From positions 50,763,996 to 50,827,995 of the forward strand of contig CM045732.1 in assembly GCA_024760905.1 (NCBI GenBank): a DNA stretch of 64,000 nucleotides, written 5' to 3'. The notes beneath the pieces are model-generated. The model searched no databases. It had not been told where the DNA came from and worked only from the letters and a program-made list of their open reading frames with translations. Every line of letters begins with the position of its first letter. Position 1 is the stretch's first letter. Source of the stretch: Plotosus lineatus (taxonomy: Eukaryota; Chordata; Actinopteri; Siluriformes; Plotosidae). The position numbers were made by a program, and so were the translations under genes. Shown piece by piece: positions 58,501 to 64,000 of the stretch.

Positions 58501-61462
58501 AGAATCCGGTCATTTGTCAAAATAAGATTAAAAAAAATAAAGATCGTTCAGACTCCAATAATAAATAAAACTGAAACAATTAATTATTTCTTCTGCGGAC
58601 CCGTACCAATTGAGCCGTGGACCTATACCAGTCTGCGGACCGGTGGTTGGGGCCCCCTGCTGTATATAAACAAATTCTATTGGCTGAAGGCCTTTGTGAC
58701 ATCTGCACTTCCCAGTCACAGCATGGCTCTTGTACTCGGCTCTCCACACACTGAATGACTGTAGATAAGAGGTCGGAAACACGATTGTGTCAGGATTACA
58801 TGTCGGGACCTCTGTGGTCGCATTTTTTTTTTCTTTTTTCAACGAAAGCATTACTTCCAGTTCAATTAGCGGGAATAGCCGAAGTTCTTTTTAGTGTTCC
58901 GAAGTTTTCCAAATGCATGCCAAAAAACCGGTTTTGCTTCAGAGTATTGCAATACGTATTGTTTGCATGTTAGAACCGGTTTAAAACTGATTTTATTGCG
59001 CAGCTCTAGTAGCTTTCATCTTCCTTTTTCGGTTGGAATTTTATATCTATATTTTTAATCTTGAGATAGTGGGATATTATATTATAATATTCTGACTTTG
59101 TGGTCAGAGGTATAAAAAGTAGCACATTTACCATGAACCAGGAGCGATGAGTCTATGGCCGAGATTAGCTAGGTGGTGGACATGCTAAATATAGCTAAAC
59201 TTTATTTTCAAACAATGTCCTAATCTTTACTAGTGATGCCGTGTTTTTCTGAAACAACTATTTATACTTGAAAAGGAAAAATTCCTAAAGGCATCATAGT
59301 TCAGATTATTATTGTTGTGGTTTAAAAGAGAATTAGTTTAAAGCCAAAACCTTTAACTCCCTTATGATAATTATCAGGTTACAGTACAGTATTTTGAGGA
59401 CCAGCAAAGCCAGAGGAAATTTGATCAAATGGATGATCTTGGATTTTATCATCGGCAAAAAATTTCCTTCTGACTTCAGGCTTGTATTAGAACATAAAAA
59501 AGATAAATTCCAGTACTGGGTTTGGCTGTACAGCACAGACTCAGGCTGCTGATTCATAGTACTTTTAATGTTATTTACAGCATAATGTTTTCCTCAGAGA
59601 CTTATTTAATTTCATGATTCTGAATTTAATTATGTTGGACATAACATGGGCCGAATGTACTTTGGTTTCGTTTGTAATTTGCAGCCAAGATGAAAGATCT
59701 CTCTACATATCTATAGCTATCTATTTATTTATAGCTTTCTCTCTATGTTCAGTTTATAATTTCATCCTCGCTGGAATGCCACTGATGTAAAAATGTGACT
59801 GCATCTCTGTTTTTCTTAAAATAAATTGATCCCAGTTTCTAAATTGATACAGAAAAAACCAATGGAATACCAGGAAGTAAAAGTCCACATATTGAATTGA
59901 TCATCATTTTATATCACTTTATTTCAGTTTAAAACTGGTCAGGTATTTCCATGTTAATTTCAACCTAGAATTAGTCCAGAGAGGTTTTTTTAATCTCTAC
60001 CACCATCTGCTGGTCAAAAGCTTTGTTTAAAAAAAAAAAAAAAAAAAAAGTAAATACGTACTAGTTTTTATTCTATTACTGTATGGCACAGTATCTTATT
60101 TTTTAAATTATAATATCTTAGTATTAATTGAGGCAAATTAATGCAGATGAATAATAAATTATATTTAATGTATAATTGATGAGGGGCTTTGGTGGTCTAG
60201 TGGTATAGGGCGTAGGATCGCTGATCCAAAGGTTGGGGGTTCAAGTCCCACTCTCCACAAGGTTGTCACTGTCCCCCCCCCAGTGCAGCTAACTGGGTTA
60301 TCAAAGGCGGGCCATGTCTGTCCCTGTCTATGGTGAGAGGCATGTAAAAGAACCATTGCTGACTTTCGTAAAGAGTAGCTTGCAAAGTCGTCAGCGTGTT
60401 TCTGTCCCTGGCTAAAAGGGTAGTGACAGGAAGGGCATCCGACGTAAAAAATCTCTGCCAAATCAAACGTGCGAATCAGATGATTCGCTGTGGCGACTCC
60501 CGAGAAAGGGAAAAAGCCGAAAGGAAGACAATTTAATGTATAATTGATAAGTGTCCAGTGCCATCTCCTTTAATTACATACATTACTATTGTGACATGAT
60601 AGTACTTAAGATTTATTTAAAAACAATCTCTTCAGAATTATTAGCATTGTATAAATATTTGAAGGAAGATGTGCTTGGAACGACAGATTGTTGGTCAGTT
60701 TTAAGTCTAATTAAAAGGAATAAATAATTTGTTTGAGTAAAATGAATCTCATGCTTCAGCTGAGCATTAAATTTCATGCTCTTCTGTATAAGGAAAAAAA
60801 AAAAAAAAAGTAACTTTAGAGGATGCTGTGTATCTGTATTGTAACTGGTGGATCTTTTATTTTGTTTTCAGGTGGATAGTGAGAGTAACGTGCTGCAGGA
60901 TGGCTCTCTAGTGGACTTGTGTGGTGCCACACTACTGTGGCGCACAGCTGAAGGTCTCTTTCATGCACCTACACAGAAGCATCTGGAGGCACTGCGCCAG
61001 GAGTTGAATGCTGCTCGGCCCCAGTGCCCCGTGGGCCTCAACACCTTAGCATTTCCCAGCATGCAGCGGTCCAGCAGGGCACTGCCCAGTATCGCCCAAA
61101 GGCAAGATAAGCAGCCATGGGTGTACCTGGCATGTGGGCACGTGCACGGCTATCATGAGTGGGGCCATGGCTCGGAGCGTGAACCTAACGGCAAACGTGA
61201 GTGCCCCATGTGCAGGGCCGTGGGGCCGTACGTGCCACTGTGGCTAGGATGTGAGCCAGCATTTTATGTGGACTCAGAAGCTCCTACGCATGTCTTCATA
61301 CCTTGTGGTCATGTCTGCTCAGAGAAGTCAGCTCGCTACTGGTGTGAAATTCCTTTACCACATGGTACACATGCTTTCCATGCCGCGTGCCCATTCTGTG
61401 CCACCCAGCTCAGTGTAACACAGGGCTGTGCGAAGCTCATCTTCCAGGGTCCTGTAGACTGA
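27717..61462 (+). CDS. peli2: Pellino-2 E3 ubiquitin ligase (six exons, complete)
   Basis: Exons: 27717-27835 (or from the ATG at 27759), 36566-36695, 50680-50781, 53023-53220, 53477-53665, 60872-61462. From 27759 the protein has 428 residues; human PELI2, as I recall it, has 420. The N-terminus MFSPGQEE and the motif [12 protein letters not shown] identify Pellino-2. Residues 15 to about 275 form the non-canonical FHA domain, which binds phospho-Thr in IRAK. The ligand-contact residues I recall are present at the expected numbers (R106, S137-R138, T187-N188). The C-terminal RING-like domain has CGH at 320-322, CPMC at 343-346, CGHVC at 377-381, and H402/C405/C408, consistent with zinc ligands of an E3 acting with Ubc13-type E2s. 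It is a cytoplasmic Toll/IL-1 signalling regulator. All exons join in frame with GT-AG sites. Confidence 0.97.
27836..28504. other. Start of peli2 intron 1, CpG-containing
   Basis: Moderately GC- and CpG-rich up to about 28330, consistent with a promoter-associated CpG region downstream of exon 1. No gene was seen. Confidence 0.45.
28505..28835 (+). mobile_element. tRNA-derived SINE, head A with B-type tail
   Basis: Starts GGGCAGTGGTGGCCAGGTGG with B-box-like GGTTCAAGCCC; the tail CCCTAATTAGGATTAAGCA is of B type. Confidence 0.8.
28866..29260. mobile_element. Decayed mariner-like fragment (tentative)
   Basis: Begins CAGGGTGACCCAAAAAGCCC, like the end of some mariner-group elements. Near 29115-29160 a degenerate WP-x-P-DL-P-x-x-FFL pattern recalls the mariner catalytic region. 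No intact frame or second end was found. Confidence 0.4.
29261..32749. other. peli2 intron 1 interior, nothing recognised
   Basis: Non-coding by appearance with a (TTA)n repeat at 29429-29459. Short ORFs (for example 30263-30478 and 32389-32631) carry no recognisable motif. Confidence 0.6.
33005..33345 (+). mobile_element. LINE 3'-end fragment
   Basis: Encodes the last part of a reverse-transcriptase ORF in one frame: [19 protein letters not shown], then [19 protein letters not shown], ending at CCGDP and a stop. It then has the 3'UTR TTTGCTGTGGCGACCCCTAA and a (GAA)n end. Truncated at the 5' side. Confidence 0.8.
33599..33790 (+). pseudogene. hAT transposase C-terminal remnant
   Basis: Reads [19 protein letters not shown] and [13 protein letters not shown], the pattern of the hAT C-terminal dimerisation region. 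The upstream transposase is missing or out of frame. Confidence 0.8.
33923..34494. mobile_element. Tc1/mariner-type MITE
   Basis: Ends CAGTGGTACCTCACCTTACG and its complement, nearly perfect for about 20 bp. The left flank is TA; the right flank now reads TG in a microsatellite. A 70-bp segment (starting TATCTCCCAACATCCCA at 34080) is tandemly duplicated at 34150. Confidence 0.82.
34495..34530. repeat. (TG)n(TA)n microsatellite
   Basis: Alternating TG then TA repeats abutting the right end of the MITE. Confidence 0.9.
35025..35290 (+). repeat. Family-B SINE, 5'-truncated
   Basis: Body GTGTGGGTTTCTTCTGAGTA and CTCTAGTTTCCTC, then the tail ACCCTACATGTAGGATTAAC and GTAAATGAGTAAGTGA; the tRNA-like head is absent. 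Confidence 0.7.
35436..36182. mobile_element. Tc1/mariner-type MITE with captured hAT segment
   Basis: Ends CAGTGAGTCGTCGACTTACG and its exact complement, flanked by TA (35434-35435 and 36183-36184). The interior contains an inverted pair at 35640-35735 and 35938-36035, and an inverted copy of sequence also found in the hAT at 33345-33590. Confidence 0.85.
36566..36695 (+). CDS. peli2: peli2 exon 2
   Basis: 130 nucleotides between atccacAG and GTacct. It completes Gly and encodes [19 protein letters not shown] and on to [11 protein letters not shown], the start of the FHA region. Ends in phase 0 at residue 69 (from the family start). Confidence 0.97.
36696..37282. other. Start of peli2 intron 2, nothing recognised
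   Basis: Non-coding; only short unsupported ORFs. Confidence 0.6.
37283..38097. mobile_element. Decayed Tc1-like element with deletion/insertion
   Basis: The left end CACAGATCAACCATAACATT and the right end GTTATGGCCGATCGGTAT are inverted-repeat remnants of a fish Tc1 family. Near 37372-37425 AAGTTGATGTGCTGGGAGCA and AAGGATCTGAAGGCCTT belong to the transposase 5' region. Most of the coding sequence is gone, and the middle (about 37490-38000) is unassigned. Confidence 0.65.
38154..38440 (+). mobile_element. tRNA-derived SINE, head A with B-type tail
   Basis: Starts AGGGCAGTGGTGGCCCAGTG; the tail GCCCTCGCCCAGAGTCGGCT and CCCTAATTAGGATTATG is of B type. It has internal deletions. Confidence 0.78.
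38816..40665. mobile_element. Candidate Tigger/Tc1-type element (outer), ends diverged
   Basis: Left end CAGGGATCCCTCGCTACTTC. At the right, GTGGAAAGTGAAGGATCC resembles a decayed complement. If real it encloses the MITE at 39283-39984 and an unassigned, possibly LTR-like, stretch. The pairing is weak. Confidence 0.35.
39283..39984 (-). mobile_element. Tigger/pogo-like MITE with transposase tail remnant
   Basis: Ends CAGGGAGTCCTCGGTTTACG and its complement, flanked by TA (39281-39282, 39985-39986). On the minus strand (39470-39709) it keeps an open stretch with [19 protein letters not shown] and a Ser/Thr/Pro-rich end, typical of Tigger-type transposase C-termini. Confidence 0.8.
40671..40738. 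repeat. (TG)n/(TA)n/(CA)n microsatellite
   Basis: Alternating dinucleotides immediately upstream of the LINE tail at 40742. Confidence 0.9.
40742..40879 (+). mobile_element. LINE 3'-end fragment
   Basis: Same family as 33005-33345: codes [20 protein letters not shown] and ends CCGDP, followed by CGACCCCTGAAGGGAGCAGC and a (GAA)n end. It sits inside a TA microsatellite. Confidence 0.82.
40880..40975. repeat. (TA)n(TG)n microsatellite
   Basis: Alternating dinucleotides following the LINE tail. Confidence 0.93.
40976..42394. other. peli2 intron 2, nothing recognised
   Basis: Non-coding. The 117-codon ORF at 41152-41505 has no motif I recognise and no supporting splice context. Confidence 0.5.
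42398..42625. repeat. Fold-back element
   Basis: Arms 42398-42499 and about 42521-42625 are inverted copies. The innermost 29 bp (GATCTTTCAAGTGAGCAAGT and its complement) are nearly perfect, with a 22-bp loop. It lies just upstream of a hAT-like ORF remnant. Confidence 0.8.
42761..43030 (+). pseudogene. hAT-type transposase N-terminus remnant (tentative)
   Basis: The ORF 42761-42955 reads [12 protein letters not shown] and later DKFLCIY, then a stop, then [19 protein letters not shown] in the same frame. This resembles N-terminal BED-like regions of fish hAT-derived proteins. Disabled by at least one stop; the rest is not visible downstream. Confidence 0.5.
43067..43415 (+). mobile_element. 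tRNA-derived SINE, head A with LINE-type tail (complete)
   Basis: Flanked by the exact 16-bp duplication AGATTACGTGAAATCC (43051-43066, 43416-43431). Head with TGGTCTAGTGG and GGTTCGAGTCC; tail GATTCGCTGTGGCGACTCC then CCGAAAGGAAGAC. Confidence 0.95.
43432..44428. other. peli2 intron 2, nothing recognised
   Basis: AT-rich; a C run at about 43938 and a family-B tail fragment at about 43990-44090. Confidence 0.55.
44437..45035. mobile_element. hAT-type MITE, copy 1
   Basis: Ends CAGGGGTCCCCAACC and GGTTGGGGACCCCTG, flanked by the exact 8-bp duplication ATTTACGC (44429-44436, 45036-45043). The interior is shared with 58092-58666 and 63850-64000. It contains an ATT/GAT simple repeat at about 44846-44907. 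Confidence 0.93.
45044..46394. other. peli2 intron 2, nothing recognised
   Basis: Non-coding by appearance; no repeat family recognised. Confidence 0.55.
46397..48007 (+). mobile_element. Tc1-like DNA transposon, nearly intact
   Basis: 1,611 bp flanked by TA (46395-46396, 48008-48009). Terminal inverted repeats of about 190-200 bp start CAGTGGGGCCAATAAGTATT. Each carries a second CCAATAAGTATTGGG-like copy at its inner end, the IR/DR arrangement. The right repeat contains a T tract of about 30 where the left has A8. One transposase gene lies inside. Confidence 0.95.
46746..47773 (+). pseudogene. Tc1 transposase with one frameshift
   Basis: The N-terminal part (46746-47087) holds helix-turn-helix DNA-binding sequence: [19 protein letters not shown] and later [16 protein letters not shown]. 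The catalytic part (47084-47773, another frame) holds [28 protein letters not shown] and [15 protein letters not shown], matching the DD34E triad. The frame changes near 47065-47090. Apart from that no stop interrupts about 340 residues, the normal Tc1 length. Confidence 0.9.
48010..50679. other. peli2 intron 2 end, nothing recognised
   Basis: Non-coding, AT-rich, with TTA/TAG simple repeats at about 49526-49571. No coding or element signal. Confidence 0.6.
50680..50781 (+). CDS. peli2: peli2 exon 3
   Basis: 102 nucleotides between gttgtAG and GTatgg, phase 0. It encodes [19 protein letters not shown] and ends DMFQ, residues 70-103. It lies 13,984 bp downstream of exon 2. Confidence 0.97.
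51805..51971. mobile_element. Short MITE (167 bp)
   Basis: Inverted ends AACCAGGGATCCC and GGGATCCCTGGTT, perfect over 13 bp, with a poly-A stretch inside. The remainder of peli2 intron 3 shows nothing recognisable. Confidence 0.65.
53023..53220 (+). CDS. peli2: peli2 exon 4
   Basis: 198 nucleotides between aaattAG and GTgact, phase 0. It encodes [19 protein letters not shown], then STISRFACR and [15 protein letters not shown], residues 104-169. It contains FHA residues R106 and S137-R138. Confidence 0.97.
53477..53665 (+). CDS. peli2: peli2 exon 5
   Basis: 189 nucleotides between cctcAG and GTtagt, phase 0. It encodes [19 protein letters not shown] and on to [10 protein letters not shown], residues 170-232, including the phosphopeptide-contact pair T187-N188. 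The preceding intron is only 256 bp. Confidence 0.97.
53880..55345 (-). mobile_element. Degenerate L2/CR1-like LINE fragment
   Basis: On the minus strand, RT text is readable between 55345 and 54000: [28 protein letters not shown] (motif A, near 54940), and later [19 protein letters not shown] text near 54270-54330. Many stops and frameshifts. No ends recognised. Located in peli2 intron 5. Confidence 0.75.
55484..55685 (+). repeat. Family-B SINE, 3'-truncated
   Basis: Head CTGCACAGTGGCGTATTGC, GAGTTTGAGTCGCAG, then body TTTCCTCCCATAGTCCAAAG. Confidence 0.7.
57194..57982 (+). mobile_element. Tigger/pogo-like MITE with transposase N-terminus
   Basis: Ends CAGTAAAACCTCCGCTGACG (left) and GAGCAGAGGTATCACTG (right), flanked by TA (57192-57193, 57983-57984). 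The open stretch 57407-57631 reads [19 protein letters not shown] and [16 protein letters not shown], the first helix-turn-helix of pogo-type transposases; the rest of the gene is absent. Confidence 0.82.
58092..58666. mobile_element. hAT-type MITE, copy 2 (opposite orientation)
   Basis: Inverted relative to 44437-45035, with ends CAGGGGTCCCGAACC and GGTTGGGGCCCCCTG. Interior landmarks such as AATTAATTATTTCTTCTGCG and GGGGACGGCACATGAAC (as complements) are shared. The flanking duplication is unclear. Confidence 0.85.
59017..60162. other. peli2 intron 5, nothing recognised
   Basis: Non-coding, AT-rich, with an A20 tract at about 60030. Confidence 0.6.
60181..60530 (+). mobile_element. tRNA-derived SINE, head A with LINE-type tail
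   Basis: Complete copy flanked by the exact 18-bp duplication ATTTAATGTATAATTGAT (60163-60180, 60531-60548). B-box-like GGTTCAAGTCC and tail CCGAAAGGAAGACA. It is about 340 bp upstream of the last peli2 exon. Confidence 0.93.
60872..61462 (+). CDS. peli2: peli2 exon 6 (terminal, RING-like domain)
   Basis: It follows gttttcAG and runs open for 196 codons to TGA at 61460-61462. It encodes the end of the FHA region, a linker that looks longer than in human PELI2 (about residues 296-312), and the whole RING-like zinc-binding domain, ending KLIFQGPVD. The reading frame upstream of 60872 is intron. Confidence 0.97.
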   Translation: MDSESNVLQDGSLVDLCGATLLWRTAEGLFHAPTQKHLEALRQELNAARPQCPVGLNTLAFPSMQRSSRALPSIAQRQDKQPWVYLACGHVHGYHEWGHGSEREPNGKRECPMCRAVGPYVPLWLGCEPAFYVDSEAPTHVFIPCGHVCSEKSARYWCEIPLPHGTHAFHAACPFCATQLSVTQGCAKLIFQGPVD

Positions 61463-61960
61463 AGACAGAACGGAGACAGAAGGGTTGGATGGACTCAAAT
61501 GGCACATGGATAAAACAGCAAAAGTAAAAGAAAAACAAACAAACAAACAAAAAAAAAAGAACTCAGCAAAGGACCATTAGATACCACAAGCTATGATGCC
61601 ATGCTCATATACTCAAAATACTACTTCACTGCAATATCAGGCTTGGAGATTGGAAAGACTGTTGACCATGAAAATGAAGCAGTCTTATTTTAGTATAAGC
61701 TGTTAGATGAGTTAGTCCACAGGTATTGTATCCCAGCAGCACTGTGAGAACACTTTCTGATGCCCTTTTGAGCATTTCCTTGATACACTGATTTTTAACA
61801 ATGTAATGGAAGAAGGTGCAGACGAGTTTCATAGCCAATAAGTTCTAATATCATTCAGACTTAAGCTTTTTTTTTTTTTTTGGGGGGGGGGGGGGTCTCT
61901 TAATCAATAGTCTAATGCAATATTAAAATTTACTGAATAAATGATTGACAATAATATTTG
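61463..61960 (+). other. peli2 3'UTR (probable)
   Basis: Non-coding sequence after the stop. AATAAA at 61936-61941 is a plausible poly(A) signal. A run of 15 T then 14 G lies at 61867-61895, so the transcript may carry a uridine tract followed by a G-quadruplex-capable tract. Distal poly(A) sites are possible. Confidence 0.5.
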
Positions 61961-63842
61961 CTTTGGACTTAAAAGTACCAAAATTAGGTTTTCCAAAGAG
62001 AGCGGCTGCTAAACTTGGACTGTTGAAATTATCCCTTGCTCAAATTTTCCCTATCTCAAGTACAAAATAGTCCCAGATATTTACCTAATCATGATCACTT
62101 CTGCATTACAATAAGGTTTAAGCGGGGGTTAAGCTTCTAGACAGTTTTTTTTTGTTTTGAATAATTAAGGTTTTTGAACTTTAAGGTTTCTTCTGGTGTA
62201 GAGTTTCTAATCCAGGAACGTTGTTGTACTGTAGCATGTCAACTGTGTTTGTTGCTAATGAAGGAGGAGGGTGCAGACAGGCCCAATCAGAAACGTTCAC
62301 ATCCCTGTTCAAGAACATAGAAGTCGCTTTTAGATCGTCTATACTTGCTGAGGTTGGATGACTGACAGCTGTGAACCGAACAGGGGGTTTCCCATTTCTT
62401 ATTAATTCCAGTTTTCTCACCTGGGAAAATTTAATTACTAATAGGATGTGAACATGTTTTATAAGGTTGTTTATAAATTGAAAGAAACTTATCTTCTATT
62501 TTCTTAACCTTTGTACAGAGAAAAATTTAAGTTCAGGCAAATAGGGATGGTTTTTTTTAATGGTTGTTTGAATGAGGTGTTTATCAGAAATGGGATTACT
62601 ACATATTAAAATCATTATAAAAGATTTCATTCAAAGTAGCCTTGTTTTTGTGATTTATTCTTACTACAGATGCATTTAGTACTATTTTAGACTTAAAAAA
62701 ATTTTTTTTTTTAATGTATCCTAATTCCAGTACTGTGTTAAAAAAAAAACAACCCTCCCCGCTACTGTCTGTACGAGATGGATCTTAATATTTCACTCAC
62801 GGATTTCCTATTTTAAGTCGGAGTTACTCAGATTCCTAATTTTTTTATTACTTTTTATCGCCACAGTACGGCGCTGCTGCCAAAGCAATTAATCCGAAAC
62901 TCAAATACTGGAGCTTGAAAAATACACTGGAATACTCAGAACACCCAAAGGGAAAATCTAACTAATATCTCGAGCAAACAAGGGACACAATCAGATATTT
63001 TAAAGAAACCAGCCCTGCTATTTACATGTAAGAATGCAGTGCATTTTTCTCAAACCAGGACCCCCCCCATGAGTAAAAATATTTTAAATGGTTTGAGAAA
63101 GTGTTAAATTAAGCCTTGAAAGAACACTTATAAATATTTAAAAATTAACCAAAATGGTTCTAATTTATACCTGGGCACTTCTGCCATGAATGTGGAAGAA
63201 GGGAAAGTGCCACTCACTCCATCGGCCCCCACCTCCAACCAGTCGAACTAGCAACCTTTCAATCCCAAAGATGCTTCTATAATGATCATCCATTATATTA
63301 ACACCACCTGATTGGTCTGTGGTTAGGCAGCACTATACACAGCAGGCTGTAATGCATGTTTTGATTCTAGCAATGTGTGCTACAGAAGCTGGTCTGTGGA
63401 TGGACATACTAGCCTTGGTTGTTCTTCCTTGATGTGCACTATTTTTCCTGCTTCCAACACATCAACTTTGCAAACTGGCTCTTTATTTTCTGTCTAATAT
63501 TCTGCACTGCTTGGTAGAGGCCATGCTAGTGATGGTTAAGAATTATGCATCAAATAAGAGTGAATTCATTTGAGCACATTGATTCTATTAGCAATATGTT
63601 GCTAGCAGTACCTTTTAAGCTTGTACTGTACTCATGTAGATTTTAATACATACTACACGCAGGCATAAACAAAATCGGCTCCATAATAGAGTGAAGTAAC
63701 TAGACTGGAGTCTGGATAATGCAAGAAGGTCCTGGGTTTAGCATAGTGGAGCCATGTCCTAACCGCTTAATTCTAATTAAGTTCACAGGGAGGCCAAAAT
63801 CCATCTCAACCGACTCGGGGCAAAGGTGGGGTACACCCCGAT
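61961..63842. other. Downstream of peli2, mostly unassigned
   Basis: Contains a family-C fragment at 63168-63285, a decayed Tc1-like end at about 63285-63500 (same family as 37283-38097, ATTAACACCACCTG and CAACACATCAACTTTG landmarks), and a family-B tail fragment at about 63740-63840. No gene was seen. Confidence 0.5.
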
Positions 63843-63849
63843 TGCACAA

Positions 63850-64000
63850 TTGGTACGGGTCCGCAGAAGAAATAATTAATTATTTCCGTTTTATTTATTA
63901 TCGGAGTCTGAACGATCTTTACTTTTGAAAAATCTTATTTTGAAAAATGACCGGATTCTCTCGGTCACATGTCGGTCATTTGAGCACTAAAATGTAACCC
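63850..64000. mobile_element. hAT-type MITE, copy 3 (5' end lost, runs off window)
   Basis: From CAATTGGTACGGGTCCGCAG onward it matches 44490-44640 closely. The expected left terminal repeat is missing. Confidence 0.82.

Larger units (their letters stand above)
56311..59008. mobile_element. hAT element carrying two nested insertions
   Basis: Ends TAGGGGTGGGTATTG and the complement of CAATA-like TATTGCGCAGCTCTA are flanked by the exact 8-bp duplication GTAGCTTT (56303-56310, 59009-59016). Removing the inserts at 57194-57982 and 58092-58666 leaves about 1.3 kb without a recognisable transposase. Confidence 0.72.

Noticed and set aside
1..64000. A novel defence or gene-cluster system
   Set aside because: The window is an ordinary vertebrate two-gene locus with transposon-filled introns; nothing suggests a linked multi-gene system.

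Overview
This is a vertebrate nuclear window, almost certainly from a teleost fish. Short exons with GT-AG introns lie among fish-type SINEs, Tc1/hAT transposons and LINEs. I cannot name the species. Two protein-coding genes are recognisable, both on the + strand and in tandem: the 3' part of ktn1 (kinectin 1; eleven coding exons from 321 to 15976, upstream exons outside the window) and a complete peli2 (Pellino-2 E3 ubiquitin ligase; six coding exons from 27717 or 27759 to 61462). KTN1 and PELI2 are also neighbours in human 14q22, so the pair is conserved synteny.

Layout. 1-15976: ktn1 exons encoding the C-terminal coiled coil (339 residues). Its introns hold microsatellites, a fold-back element, decayed Tc1 pieces, a 5'-truncated LINE that split an older SINE, a SINE inside a SINE, and a three-level transposon stack in the last intron. 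15977-27600: ktn1 3'UTR and an intergenic region dense in tRNA-derived SINEs. 27717-27835: peli2 exon 1 in moderately CpG-containing sequence. 27836-50679: two very long introns with hAT, Tc1/mariner and Tigger-type elements, among them a nearly intact Tc1-like transposon (46397-48007). 50680-53665: peli2 exons 3-5. 53666-60871: last intron with a degenerate L2/CR1-like LINE and a 2.7 kb hAT element carrying two further insertions. 60872-61462: last peli2 exon with the RING-like zinc-binding domain. 61463-64000: 3'UTR and flank.

The two genes are not known to work together. Kinectin is an ER-membrane coiled-coil protein. Pellino-2 binds phosphorylated IRAK through a non-canonical FHA domain and ubiquitinates through its C-terminal RING-like domain. 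I found no rRNA, functional tRNA gene, CRISPR array or operon-like system. The most informative unusual material is transposon architecture (modular SINEs with one head and three tails, LINE/SINE tail sharing, nested stacks with readable target-site duplications) and a few gene-model questions (ktn1 terminal exon, peli2 upstream in-frame ATG). Apart from what I recall of the human proteins, all family assignments rest on motif recognition without database searches.
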